Below are positions 44,601-55,257 of a DNA stretch of 64,000 nt, one piece after another; positions within the stretch are counted from its first letter, which is position 1; each line of letters starts with the position of its first letter. The DNA lies in assembly GCA_025738555.1 (NCBI GenBank), contig JAOVFP010000006.1, positions 1,922,001-1,986,000 on the forward strand. The letters are read 5' to 3'. The DNA comes from Cyathus striatus. Taxonomy: Eukaryota; Basidiomycota; Agaricomycetes; Agaricales; Nidulariaceae. Made by a program: the position numbers and the translations under genes. The notes beneath the pieces are model-generated. The model ran no database searches. It was not told the origin of the DNA and saw only the letters and a program-made list of their open reading frames with translations.

Positions 44601-45132
44601 GGCTCTGGGAGCGCGATTTGCGCTTGAGCCTTGGGGTAGCCTGAGACTCTGAGGGACGGTGTCTGCGGGCGGAGGGAGGGGGCGAGGTGAGACGCGAGGT
44701 GTTGGTGGTGGTGGAGTTGGTAGAGACGAGGTTGGTAGAGGGGAGACGTGTGAGCCTGGAGAAGGGGTTGACAGCTTCCTGGGTGGGGGAGCGGGCTACT
44801 GGGGTTGGATTACGGGACTGGTTGGATTAGATACGGATGATGCAAGTAGAAGTAGAGTTTACCTTGTCCTTCAAGTCATCGACGATACTCTTGAGTGGGG
44901 AAGGGAATTTGCCGAGGTTGAGTGCACCGGCGCTGCTCTGGCGGGAGTGGGCAGGGGCCCTGAGGACGGCGGGCTTGCTCTTCTCGCTGAGCTTGGCTGT
45001 GACTGCGGCAGTGGTGGGGATCTCGATGGGGGATGGGGGCTCGGGGGTCGAGGGAGCACTCTCTCCCTGGACAGCGGTGGAGGGGAGAAAGAGCGAGGCA
45101 ATGACGACACGACGGTTGCGGAGGGAGGACAT
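41659..45132 (-). CDS. Trehalose-6-phosphate synthase/phosphatase family protein, probably regulatory (Tps3/Tsl1-like)
   Basis: Starts at ATG 45132: RNRRVVIASLFLPSTAVQG. The glycosyltransferase GT20-like half reads KKLWVGTLGTATDGFGEG, VWVNDYHLLLLPALLRA, GFFMHVAFPSSEIFRCLSVR, GADLVGFQTASYARHFRQ and VTSLREGMALRTHEFVECQ. The HAD-like half has RLILVDFEGTLWRRD and VVDVLRRLGEDKRNDVWLLS. In active trehalose phosphatases the first HAD motif is DxDGT; here it is DFEGT, and the synthase HDYHL is NDYHL. This suggests a non-catalytic subunit of the trehalose synthase complex. One frame break lies near 43105-43112: after VECQ the expected RTHRPLILSEFTGSY is one frame over, consistent with a missing base. 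Confidence 0.85.
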
Positions 45133-47671
45133 GGTGTTCTAGGGGGAGTAAGAGGAGGAGAGGTCAGGTTTGCGGAGAGTATATAGAAAAAGACAGAATC
45201 CAAAGACGTCACGATCGAATCCGGTGGAATCCCATCTCAATCCATCATCATATTCGATGTAATCACTCGTCACTGCACTCTCTTATCCAGGAATATCCCC
45301 CTCACCTTTCCCGGCAATCCTCCCATTTCGGCACTGCTCTCTCTGAAATACGCCTCATCGCCCCATCGAATCCGCCGCATACCCACTCGTCCCATTGCTT
45401 CCTATCCCGCCGTTTCTCCGTCAAGGAGGGATATTTCGGGGTATGTCTGCACTTCCTCAACATCAGCAACATGAAATAAATGCTCGGAGAAACACTCACC
45501 CACCCAAACAAATTCGAGTTCACCCCCAGCGCTGCGCTCCTTCTCCCGTTATATACCTCCAGCTATTTAAATACCCACCCAAGGTTCCTACTTTACCCCC
45601 CCTTCCTTCTGTGCCCCTCCCCGGCTCGGGTCCAACCTCAATCTGCCATGTCATGATCGATCCCAATGCAGTCTGCCTGTATTAAACTAAAGACATGGCA
45701 ACCCTCAGCGCGTTTCCCAAGCGACTCACCTCCACGCCATCTCTGCAGGAACTTGAAACACCTGTTTGCAGATGAAAAACACACCCATCGCCTGCTCTTG
45801 AGTCCCACTTGCCCAGAGTTTTCTGCTCAGTTTCTCACGTATGTGGTCCCGCGAAAGCACGGCCACTGGCTTTCATTTCGCTTTTCTTCCGTTGGAAGCT
45901 CTCTCCTGCCGTCATAATCTTCCGTTGACCACGTCAACTCCAAACCCTCCGAATAATTTGACGCGAGTCTAGTGTTTGAAGTTGACACCCACACACACTT
46001 TAATTCATCAACTCTCTCACTCAGCCTATTTCCGAACTGTACAGCGATCATCCACATACCAGCGCTCGACTCGACTTCCAGCTGACCCTCTACCAAGCCT
46101 CTACTTTACGTCCATGTGCGGATATGCTCCGTACATTGCCTACCAAAGAAAATGGGGCTCCATATTCCTTACACTCTGGGTCACTCTTACTATTACGCTG
46201 GACTTGCTTTTAGGGTCCATTTCTTAGTCCTGTACTGTGGCTTGATGTCTATGTCAGCTATACTTTTGCTATAGATACTTTTTGATGTAGCAGTCTTACC
46301 TGAATGACATTCTAACCTACACTCAAACGAGTTCTCCATCTTTCACCCCCGCCCCCATCTTGACCACCCCCAAATCCCAGCTCGCGTGACACACAACTGC
46401 CCCCGAGCAAAGCACAAGGAAAAGCAATAGTCAAATAACCGGGTACCCACGTTGAAATCCGACAAAATCCTCAGTAAGGATCAGATAGGTATGTATGCAC
46501 CCGCACATCTCAGTTCAGCCTCAGGTACTTGGACCCTATCATATCCTATCTCGACCATATCACCTTAGAACCTTACAACACAAAAAAACGACCGAAACTT
46601 CTCAAACCAGCTCTTCCTCAAATCTTCCATATGTAGCAACAACTTACTTCCAGCTATTTATATCCCTAATCATATGCAATCAATGAACGAACGTGCTTTT
46701 TCCCTCCCTCTCCTGTTTTGACAGGTAAAAATACACCCGGTCCGCCCCCGAGCGCAGAACTCGAAGTTCGATATAAGTAATATGCCTTGCCAACGCATTC
46801 TGGAAGAATCAAATCACTTAGACTCGAAATTCTCCGATGCTAAGATACTGCCTAACCTCGAGGCTCCCTCCGTGTATAAATAGCGTAAACGTTCGTTGGT
46901 GACTTTCATCTATCCACTGGGAGGAATTGAGGGATTATAGATATGAATGACCGGGATGGATAGGGTGGATATGAAAGTCAACGTGTAGGAGGTCCAGGGT
47001 GAAGCGGATAAAGAGCGGCGATGGCGAGATGAGATGTACGAGGACACGGACGCGGAACGTTTTTTTCGTTCCGTTGGCATGTGTGTTGTAAAGAGCGGTT
47101 GGAGGTGTGGGTGGGTGTTTTGTTTCTTGCAAGGTGATATTAAAGATCCCACGGGTAGATATGAGACCGTAGAGGCAACACAGATACACGGTCCAATGGC
47201 CAATACGTGTTTTACCTCCCCAATCGAATAGTCATTGACTACCCCACCTGCTGTCTCGTGTCACTGCTCCCACTGCCGCATTCGCACTCTGCACCGAGGG
47301 CATGGAAGTTAGAGCACACGTCTGCAGTTTCCCAGTCCGTGCCTCACATATAATCCCGTATCGCTGCTGCCTTCTAGGTATAGAGGTTAAGGGACGCAAT
47401 GGTCCAGCACGCGTCTGTCAAAGTTCTCGCAGTCCGCGCCCTTCACATGTTGTATTGCATCGCTGCTCCCCCGCATTTGTTTGGAGGTTTGCCGAACGGG
47501 TAAGACACTGTCCCATTCAGGAGACCATGAGCATCTTCGTCGAGCATATGAAAAAGAATACGAGTATGGCATAATCACCGCGATAGTTACACGTGGGGTA
47601 TAACAGAACGGCCAATACGCGTCTCACCCAAACCACAACCCCCGCGACCCAACCATCTCACTGCTGCGCCT
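45133..47671. other. 2.5-kb intergenic stretch, no gene recognised
   Basis: Promoter side of the TPS gene, then C/T-rich DNA. Frames of up to about 97 codons occur on both strands but overlap each other and carry no motif. Two similar segments near 47300-47345 and 47395-47440 (GCACACGTCTGCAGTTTCCCAGTCCGTGCC-like versus GCACGCGTCTGTCAAAGTTC) hint at a degraded short tandem duplication. Confidence 0.45.
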
Positions 47672-48219
47672 TCATTTTCTCTTGCCATGTCCAGACGCCG
47701 GCTCGTCATTCGACTTCCTGCCTCTCCGACTAAACTTCTTCAAGTTATCCCATCGGGCCTGTATCTGGTGGCCATAAAGCGTAACACGCTCCGCCCTGCA
47801 CCATTCGTACGCGTTCACAGCATCATCCAGGTTTTCAAAATCGACATGCGCAAAGCCGAGGACTTTACCATTGTGATCTCGAGCTAAAACATGAACGGGA
47901 TGAGCGCATGCTTAGACGGGATGAACGTGTGCGAACGTAAGAAAACGGTTCTTAGCGGGCCGTAGCGAGAGAATATGAATTCTATATCCTCCTGTTGAAC
48001 TGCATCGTCGAGGTATCGAATGTGTAATGTATGCTTGGTTGGAACAAAGACGTCTTTATTTTTCGATGACGGAACCTTGGAATCGGTTGATGAAAATCGG
48101 GTGGAAAGTGCGGGGTGAGCTGGATTAGTGGGGAAAATACGTCTAGTAGAAAGAACGGCAGGTGCTTTGCATGGCGAGAAAGCAAGCCTTGGCTGCACAC
48201 GGAGGATGCTGGCGAACAT
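47672..48219 (-). CDS. Mitochondrially targeted single-RRM protein
   Basis: ATG 48219 opens with MFASILRVQPRLAFSPCKAP and a further Arg/Ser-rich presequence (STRRIFPTN, ALSTRFSST). The RRM reads HTLHIRYLDDAVQQEDIEFI, FSRYGPLRTVFL, then a phase-1 intron, then RDHNGKVLGFAHVDFENLDD. The C-terminus is basic (KKFSRRGRKSNDEPASGHGK), with TGA at 47672-47674. The presequence begins like those at 34.6, 35.7 and 53.3 kb (MF/LASILRxQPR type), so these genes are relatives. Presumed mitochondrial RNA-binding protein. Confidence 0.75.
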
Positions 48220-48620
48220 GGACAAATACGATGACTGCAACGGCGCGTATGGTAGTCAAACTAACCGGTGTGTGTCTATATTTATTTGGCGCTTATACAT
48301 AGACGCTCAAAATAAGAGACTTGTAGCTGCATCCTGATTCCTCTGGAACATTAACATTAATGCATTACCCCTCACTATCAACCTACAGAAGGTGTAAAAT
48401 GGACCTACTAAGCGATCTCAAACATCGCGATAGTCATCACATGCTGGCTGTATGGTGCATTTTCCGCATTCGTTCCACCCACTTAATGATATACGGTGAT
48501 GAGAATATTTGAATATTGAATACTGAATATTGAATTGTTCATTCAGTAGATAAATAAACTGATAAGGCGGGCACTTTCCCTGCAACAGGCTCTCAGTCTT
48601 CGCGACTACGGCATTTCCTC
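48220..48620. promoter_or_regulatory. Divergent promoter region between RRM gene and SRPK-like kinase 1
   Basis: A 401-bp gap between divergent starts at 48219 (-) and 48621 (+). An AT-rich TTGAATATTGAATACTGAATATTG run lies near 48510. Confidence 0.5.
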
Positions 48621-50182
48621 ATGTCATCAACGAACCAAAGAGACTATGCCCCATTTTTTGGCGCCGAAAACATGAACCGCTATCGCGAAGGCGGCCTCCC
48701 TCCCGTCTATATTGAAGATATTTTTGATGACCGTTACCGCGTCATCAATAAACTAGGATACGGAGCCCGCAGCACCGTATGGCTCGTCGAAGACCTCGCC
48801 TCCGGACGTTTTGTTTCTCTCAAAGTGCTTTCGTCTGATTTATCAGCCGTCTCCGATGAAATATATGTCTCACATTATCTCAAATTGCTACAAGAGCAAC
48901 CTAGCAACCATCCTGGCAAGGAGCATGTTATCCAGATCCTCGATACGTTCGTTATTGATGGCCCGAACGGTACACACCATTGTATTGTTACAGAACTTCT
49001 CGGCCCAAGTTTAGCAGACCATATCAGTCATGCCCGCGAAAACGGCGAGCTACGCCAACCATCGAGACCATCGAGTATAGTTAAGAAAATAGCTGCTCAG
49101 GTTGCACTCGGCGTCGCGTATCTTCACCAGTGTGGAATTTCTCATGGGGGTATGTAGCCATTATATTCTATAACACGTCCTAATCCACTTATGTGTTCTG
49201 TTAAGACCTTCATCTGGGAAACGTTATATTCTATTCTTCTGAATTACAGCATGCGTCTCTGAGTGAGCTGGAAGGGATTTTTGGTCGGGCTATAGTTGAG
49301 ACCATTACCTATATGGACGATGACACTCCTGTACCCCCGTCTGTGCACCTTCCGCCGAAGGCAGTCATCGTTCCCGATAGGCCACGGGCTCTCGAGATCT
49401 GTCTGTCTTCGTGGGACAAAGTTCACGCCAAGATATGTGACTTCGGAGAAGCGTATATTTCGAACTTCTCGCCATTTGTAGCGCCAGCAGAGAACGGATT
49501 GCATATACCTCGCCCCTACGCAGCTCCAGAAGTAATCTTTCATGATATCTCTTCTCCCACTCCTTCTATGGACATCTGGGCTTTAGCAGTTCTTTTGCTC
49601 ACGAACATAAACCTATTCACACCTTTTTTTTCGATGTTCGGAAATGAAAATGAGGTGATTCGAGGTATTGTAGTGCGCATTGGAAAGCTTCCGGATAGAT
49701 GGTGGACACGGTGGAATGATCGCGCGAAATTCTTTAATGAAAATGGGGAACTCCTAGGCAGGTGTTGGGTATCAACGAATCTAGGCATCAAACCTAATTC
49801 CGGTGATTATAATGAAGAGGAGGTATGCATATTCAATAGTCTGTTGGAAAGGATGCTCCGCTATGATGCGGAGGAGAGGGTCTCTGCGCACGAAGTTGCA
49901 AGAACTCTAGCTGATCTTTGGCTTCCTGGAGTATCGAGCTTTTTTCAAGAGAGAAAGACGGCGAACATACTTTATAATGATGAAAGGTACAGGCCCGTTG
50001 GTGTGGATGAAGTTGAAAGGACGTTGGCCGGTCTTAGGCCTCCTGGAGCATCGAACGAACAAGAGGTGATCTTACTTTATAATGAAGAGGACAAGGCTGG
50101 AGCAGACGAAGTTGCCGAAACATCGGCTGATCTTTCTTTGCTATCTGAAGCTTCGGGCTTCTTTCCAGATAGGCAGATTTGA
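48621..50182 (+). CDS. SRPK-like protein kinase 1 with HGDLH catalytic loop
   Basis: Two exons, 48621-49149 and 49206-50182 (56-nt intron, phase 1). The N-terminus RYREGGLPPVYIEDIFDDRY and KLGYGARSTVWLVEDLASGR resemble SR-protein kinases, as does the ATP lysine in FVSLKV. The catalytic loop formed across the splice is GISHGDLHLGNVIF: HRD becomes HGD and the usual Lys becomes His, while Asp and Asn are kept. CDFGEAY is the metal-binding motif and PYAAPEVIF the APE region. The tail after the kinase repeats a helix three times: DEVARTLADLWLPG, DEVERTLAGLRPPG, DEVAETSADLSLL. It is a paralogue of the gene at 51.3-52.8 kb. Substrates are unknown; SRPK relatives phosphorylate RS-domain proteins. Confidence 0.85.
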
Positions 50183-50711
50183 GACAAATGGTATGTGTAC
50201 TTTAAGGCTTCATGCATCGCCTGCTGTTGAGCTGGTGGCCTGAGTTTCAATTTTTCACGTGCAACTAACATCATTACAATTAACGTGCGTGCTCTCTGCT
50301 CAGAGTGCCTGCAGTAGGCTTCCTGGTAGACTCAGTGCTGAGTGGTGCTTACGCTCGGTGGCTCACTTCAAGTTTCAAATGAACCCACAACTGCCTAAGA
50401 TTTTAGAGGGTGTTTATTGCAAGTTTATTGTTGGTTTAATTGAACTTTATTGAGTGTTAAAATTTAAAATTCAGTGTTGATTCAGTGTTTAGAAATACTT
50501 CACTTCGCGTATTTACATTTATTTAACTGGGCCCTTAGGCTTAAGCAAGCCTCAATATGTAACCTCATGCCTGCTTCAGGCTTTTCTTGACTTACTTGAC
50601 CTTGTCCTGACCGTCGATAGCCATTGATTCACTCAAATGGTACTTACTCTAAGGCTCAAAAGCAAATAGCGCTCGAAGAGTCACACGCTCTTGTTCCCGT
50701 CGAGCTTTTTG
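50183..50711. other. Intergenic, no gene seen
   Basis: Between kinase 1 and the TPS relic. Contains short repeats of TTCAGTGTT near 50455-50500 and no credible gene. Confidence 0.45.
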
Positions 50712-51110
50712 CCAGCGAGTCCTAGCATATCGAGCCTATTGATACTGGATGGCCACATGAAGAAGCTTTGGGTCGACACACTGGGAACAGCTACTGATGG
50801 CTTTGGGGAATGGATTCCTTATACCGAGTTTCAAGAATTTTTATAATGGTTTCCGTCGTTAGGCCCTACGCTTGCTTTTCGAGCGAGACTATGCATGTTT
50901 GGTAGCCGTGTCTGCATCATGCAGTTTTGGACCCTTCTAAGACCAAACTGTTACTATATGAAAGTGTGTCGTACTTCACTGTCGCTAATATAGCAAACGA
51001 ATTATCAGTGTGTTCCCTTACATCTACACTTTATCTAATCTCAAAGTGGTTTGGGTAAAGACACTCACTTGCTTTTATTTTGCAATGCAAACTTGCACAT
51101 ATAGCTGGCG
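50712..51110 (+). pseudogene. Decayed fragment of the TPS-family gene
   Basis: Plus-strand DNA matches the coding strand of the TPS-family gene at 41.7-45.1 kb. CCAGCGAGTCCTAGCATATCG equals the TSESWHIE codons with changes. ATGAAGAAGCTTTGGGTCG and ACTGATGGCTTTGG equal KKLWVGTLGTATDGFG. A stretch near 50905-51000 reads LHHAV and DPSKTKLLLYES in place of LHYAVPDAPKTKLFYES. GGTTTGGGTAAA near 51048 equals the VWVND exon start. Internal deletions and stops make it nonfunctional. It lies between the two kinase paralogues in the opposite orientation to its source. Confidence 0.75.
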
Positions 51111-51321
51111 AAGCCAGAGCTGATTCATTAGTGAAGTACGTCTCAAGCGGCGTGCTGAGCCAGCGGTAAAATTGGCAAGGGTGAAGGCAATAAAAGGTCG
51201 TGGGAATAATGCACAATTCACCTGTAAGTATTTACATATAGAACAATATATGAATCTGCCCTTCTCTACTCAGAGCACACCGAGCACTGCACTTCTTTAT
51301 AACGAGTATCCTTTTATCATT

Positions 51322-52815
51322 ATGGAACGTTGTTTTAAACCCCACGACATCGAATACCTGATGGACTATCGCGAGGGTGGTTTTCATCCCATCGACATTG
51401 GCGATACTATCTCCGACCGTTACCGCATCATCAACAAGCTGGGATACGGCGTCTGGAGCACTGTATGGCTCGCCGAAGATCTCATATTCGGACGCTTTGT
51501 TTCTCTCAAAGTGCTCTCGTCCGACGCATCACTCTTCTCTAACGATCTAATCGTCGCATATATTCTTCTTAGAGCGCAACAAGCACGGCCCGGCAACCAT
51601 CCGGGCAAGGACCATGTTGTCCAGATCTTTGACGTTTTCCTTATTCGAGGTCCGAGCGGGATTCACCAATGTATTGTTACTGAAATTCTTGGTCCAACCT
51701 TAGCAGAAAACCTTGAATGTATTTTTGGGAAGGGCAAGACGCATCTCCCACCGAATCTAGCTAAGAAAGTAGCTGCTCAGATTGCGCTTGGTGTTGCGTA
51801 TCTTCATGAGTGTGGGATTGCTCATGGGGGTAAGTGTCGTTTATATTGATTTCCAATACGTCCTGAAACATTTACCCGTTTTACTTCAGACCTTCATTTC
51901 GGCAATGTTACATTTTATACTCGTGAATTACAACATGCATCTCTGCCGGAGCTTGTGGAAATTTATGGTGAACCTGTGGTCAAACCCCTTACCAACGGCA
52001 GTCCCTTTGGGCCCTATCCGTCGGGGGCAGTTCTCGTTCCACCTGCATCAGGGCCTCTCAAGTTATGTTTCTCTTCGAAGGGTGAAGTTCACATCAAGAT
52101 TTGCGACTTTGGAGAATCAAGTTTCTATACATCGCAAGCCGCGTTCCAACTTCCCACGTTACACATACCCCGCGTCTTTGCAGCCCCTGAAGTAATCTTT
52201 GGCGATACCTTCTCCGCCACTCCTGCTATGGACATCTGGGCATTAGCAGTTCTTTTGTATGCAACTTTAAACAATAATTGGGTCCCGTTTACCACGTTTT
52301 TTGGGTCGGAAAAGGAAATAATTCTCGAAATTGCACTGTTCTTTGGAAAGTTCCCCGAAAAGTGGTGGACGCGGTGGGCTGAGCGTGCGCGATATTTCGA
52401 TGAAGATGGCAAATGTCTATTAAGAGACTCGAGCCCGAGGCTGTTAGGCATCGAACCTAACTCCGACAGATTTAGCGAGGAGGAGGCAGACATATTCAAT
52501 AATCTGTTGCGGAAGATGTTCCGCTATGATGAACAGGATAGGGTTAGCGCAGACGAAGTTGCCAGAGCGTTGGCTGATCTTTGGCTTCCTGGGGTCTCGA
52601 ATTTCTTGCGAGATAGAGTGAAAGTACATGTTGAAGAGGAGAACGATGGTACGGATGAGCTTATGAGAATATTAGCCAATATTTGGGTTTCTAGTCCCTC
52701 GAGCTTGCAAAAGGTGAACGAACTTAATGAAGAGGACAGGGGTGATGTGGACGAAGCTGCGAGAACATCGGCTGATCTTTTACTTTCTGAAGGGTCGAGC
52801 TTGGAAGCCAGATAG
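51322..52815 (+). CDS. SRPK-like protein kinase 2 with HGDLH catalytic loop
   Basis: Two exons, 51322-51829 and 51890-52815 (60-nt intron at the same site as in kinase 1). ATG 51322 gives MERCFKPHDIEYLMDYREGG. Motifs: KLGYGVWSTVWLAEDLIFGR, VSLKVLSSD, the spliced loop GIAHGDLHFGNVTF, ICDFGESSFY and VFAAPEVIFGD. As in kinase 1 the catalytic loop is HGD-L-H rather than HRD-x-K, with Asp and Asn kept. The tail again repeats DEVARALADLWLPG, DELMRILANIWV, DEAARTSADLLL. Shared intron position and phase show that the two genes arose by tandem duplication. Function is inferred as a protein kinase; pseudokinase status cannot be excluded. Confidence 0.85.
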
Positions 52816-53313
52816 ACACGGTTTTGGGTCGGTAAGGTTTGAACTTTGAACTTTTCGTGTATAACTAACATGTAGTATTTAGCGTGTACCACCATTCTTG
52901 GAACGTCATGCACATGCACTGCGTATTCAAATTCACTGACATCTTGAAACAAACTAACCATAAATACTTACTGATCCCAATACTTATATACTTAGTTACT
53001 GATTCATGTTAAGCACATGTTCTGTAGGGGTTGGAACGGCCAGCTTTTCCAATAAAGTAATGAGTAGTGTGGGATTGTGATGTGACCTACTTAAACAGCT
53101 ACACATTAAAATAAGATCCTATTGGGTATGGGGTACAGTATAGAAAGGACTGAGCTAGGTTTGTAAGAAATATTAATATTATGAATGTCGTCATGACATA
53201 ATCGTTTTGGTCGTAAGGCCTACATGGCAAAATCAGCATCTACAAGGAAAGGGAATATCTCCCGCGAACCCGGCTCTACCTACGATCCAACCCTCGCGTA
53301 CCCCACAGGCATA
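52816..53313. other. Intergenic between convergent genes, nothing seen
   Basis: 3' flanks of kinase 2 and the multi-RRM gene. No credible gene. Confidence 0.5.
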
Positions 53314-55085
53314 TCAATCGTCCCTCACTGCAGTGGTTTTACCGAACTTTAGACGCATGCCTGGTTCCTTACGTTTAAGAGCCTGTTCCATTGCTTTTTG
53401 AGCAGTCGCTACGCTGTCGAAAGTCGCATAGAAGACATATTCATTTGAACCTCCACGGGGACCGGCTGCGGCCTTCTGAATGAGGTCAAAACCTTCGAAA
53501 AGTTTGGACCACTTGTGCTCTTTTAATTGAGTAATGTCTCTGATCTCTATCGTGTTGCTTTCGGCCCTTCCTTTTCCGGTGTAGTCGACGACCACAGGGC
53601 GATCGTTGATGTGGATAGTCTTTTCCTTGTTCGCAGTGTGAGCTACAACTGCATCATCGACATTCTCGAACGCAACGAAAGCGATGCCGCGAGACGACCC
53701 GTCACGTTCACGCACTAGGGTTATGAATTAGTCAAGGTAGTTGAGGACAGAACAAGAATGCAATTACAGATGTGCACATCCCTCAGTTCGCCGAACTCGG
53801 AGAAAACAGCTGATACGTCGGCTTCGTCAGCCGAGTATGGTAATTGCCCAATGAACAAAGTCTCAGAAGGTTCTTTAGTTGTTAATCTCTTCGCGCTTTC
53901 GCCAAACTCAACAACAACGTTGCGATCAATGTGGTAGAAAGCATCAGGATCGGCTTTGCTCTTCTCGACTGCTCTGGTTGCGTCCTCTACATTTTCGAAG
54001 GTGACGAAGCCGAAACCACGGGAAGCACCATCAGGTCTTCGCCCTACAATACGGCATTGCTTAGAATTGTTTTTGAAAAAGAAGAGAGAACATACCGATT
54101 TCCACCGACTTCACGGTCCCGTACGAGGAGAAAAGGCGTTGCAAGTCCTCCTCGTCAGCCGCAGGAGACAATTTAGCAACAAACACCCTTTCACTGGGCT
54201 TGTTGTTGCTCTCGGATGCCCGCTTTCGTGTTTTAGATTCGTTCAAACGAACCACTATGTCTTGACCGAAGAGGAAGAAAGGTTCAGCTTCCGACGACCT
54301 GCGAGCTGCCAGTGCATCATCTACATTCTCAAAGATCAACCAGCCGTAGCCCAGGGATTCACCGCTCTCATCTCGCGCTAAACAAAATAAGCTGAATGAA
54401 CTTGCGCGGATGAAAAAATACACAAACCAATTTTTATTTCCTTGATCGAGCCAAATTCAGAAAAAAGCAATTCCAGGTCGCCTTCGGTAGCTTTGAAATC
54501 TAACCTGCCAAGAAACAGAGTGTCGGTGGGTGTTTTAGGTTCGGGGCGTTCTTTGCGTTCTCTGCGGTTGTTGCGGTCGTTACGCCCGGGACGCCTGTCT
54601 TCAAATTTATTAATACCATACGCAATGTTCAGTTGGCGATCATCGAGCTCGAGACGATTAAGGTCATTCGCTTGACGAGCGGCAATTGCATCTTCGATGT
54701 TTTCAAAGTGGACAAAGCCGCTGCCACGAGAGCGTTCACCGTCACGAACTAAAATAAGTAATGAGTATGAATACTTGAAAGAAGGAAAAAAACACGAACG
54801 GATGACAGAACTCTTCACTGGCCCGAATTTTGAGAAAGCGTGGACCAAATCATCCTCGGTGGATGAAAAGGGAAGATTCGAAACATACAGAGTTGTATTG
54901 GGCCCGGATTCCCTGTCGTTTGAAAAGCTCCGCGAGAAAGATGTGGACGCAAGGATGGATGCTGTAGAGAGAGTGGGGCGGGCAGCAATGCAGGAGATGG
55001 TGCGCTTGGAGGAGAGAAGGACATTAGAAGACCTGCATACTGACAAGACACGCCTGGGTTGAGCACGGAGGATAGAGGCGAGCAT
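53314..55085 (-). CDS. Mitochondrially targeted protein with four RRMs and a fifth degenerate module
   Basis: ATG 55085: MLASILRAQPRRVLSVCRSS, then a presequence rich in Ser/Arg. RRM1: TTLYVSNLPFSSTEDDLVHA with GSGFVHFENIEDAIAARQ. RRM2: DTLFLGRLDFKATEGDLELL with GYGWLIFENVDDALAARR. RRM3: ERVFVAKLSPAADEEDLQRL with FGFVTFENVEDATRAVEK. RRM4: ETLFIGQLPYSADEADVSAV with GIAFVAFENVDDAVVAH. A last module reads NTIEIRDITQLKEHKW with YVFYATFDSVATAQKAME. Each RRM is split by a phase-1 intron between the second beta strand and the following (A/V)RDG, so the gene looks built by exon-module duplication. TCA (TGA) lies at 53314. Role presumed in mitochondrial RNA metabolism. Confidence 0.85.
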
Positions 55086-55257
55086 GACGGTTTTAAGGAA
55101 GGAGGGGGTGAATTTCAAAATTGTAATTTTCGCTTGACTAGTGCAGGCATAAACCGTGGGAAATACTTGACACGCCCGGCGGCAACTCAACGCGAGACGC
55201 TGGCGACGTGCGCTCCTTCACCCAGCTTATTTTCCCTCAACCCTCTGCACACCGCCC
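55086..55257. promoter_or_regulatory. 172-bp bidirectional promoter
   Basis: Only 172 bp separate the divergent starts of the multi-RRM gene (55085, -) and EMC1 (55258, +), so the two probably share regulatory DNA. No specific motif called. Confidence 0.6.

Noticed and set aside
42192..45186. Long plus-strand ORFs (42192-42692, 43306-44099, 44659-45186)
   Set aside because: They are antisense shadows of the TPS-family gene and have no family motifs of their own.
46910..47231. Overlapping frames of 65-97 codons with Ser/His-rich composition
   Set aside because: No signal, domain or splice support; likely chance frames in C/T-rich DNA.
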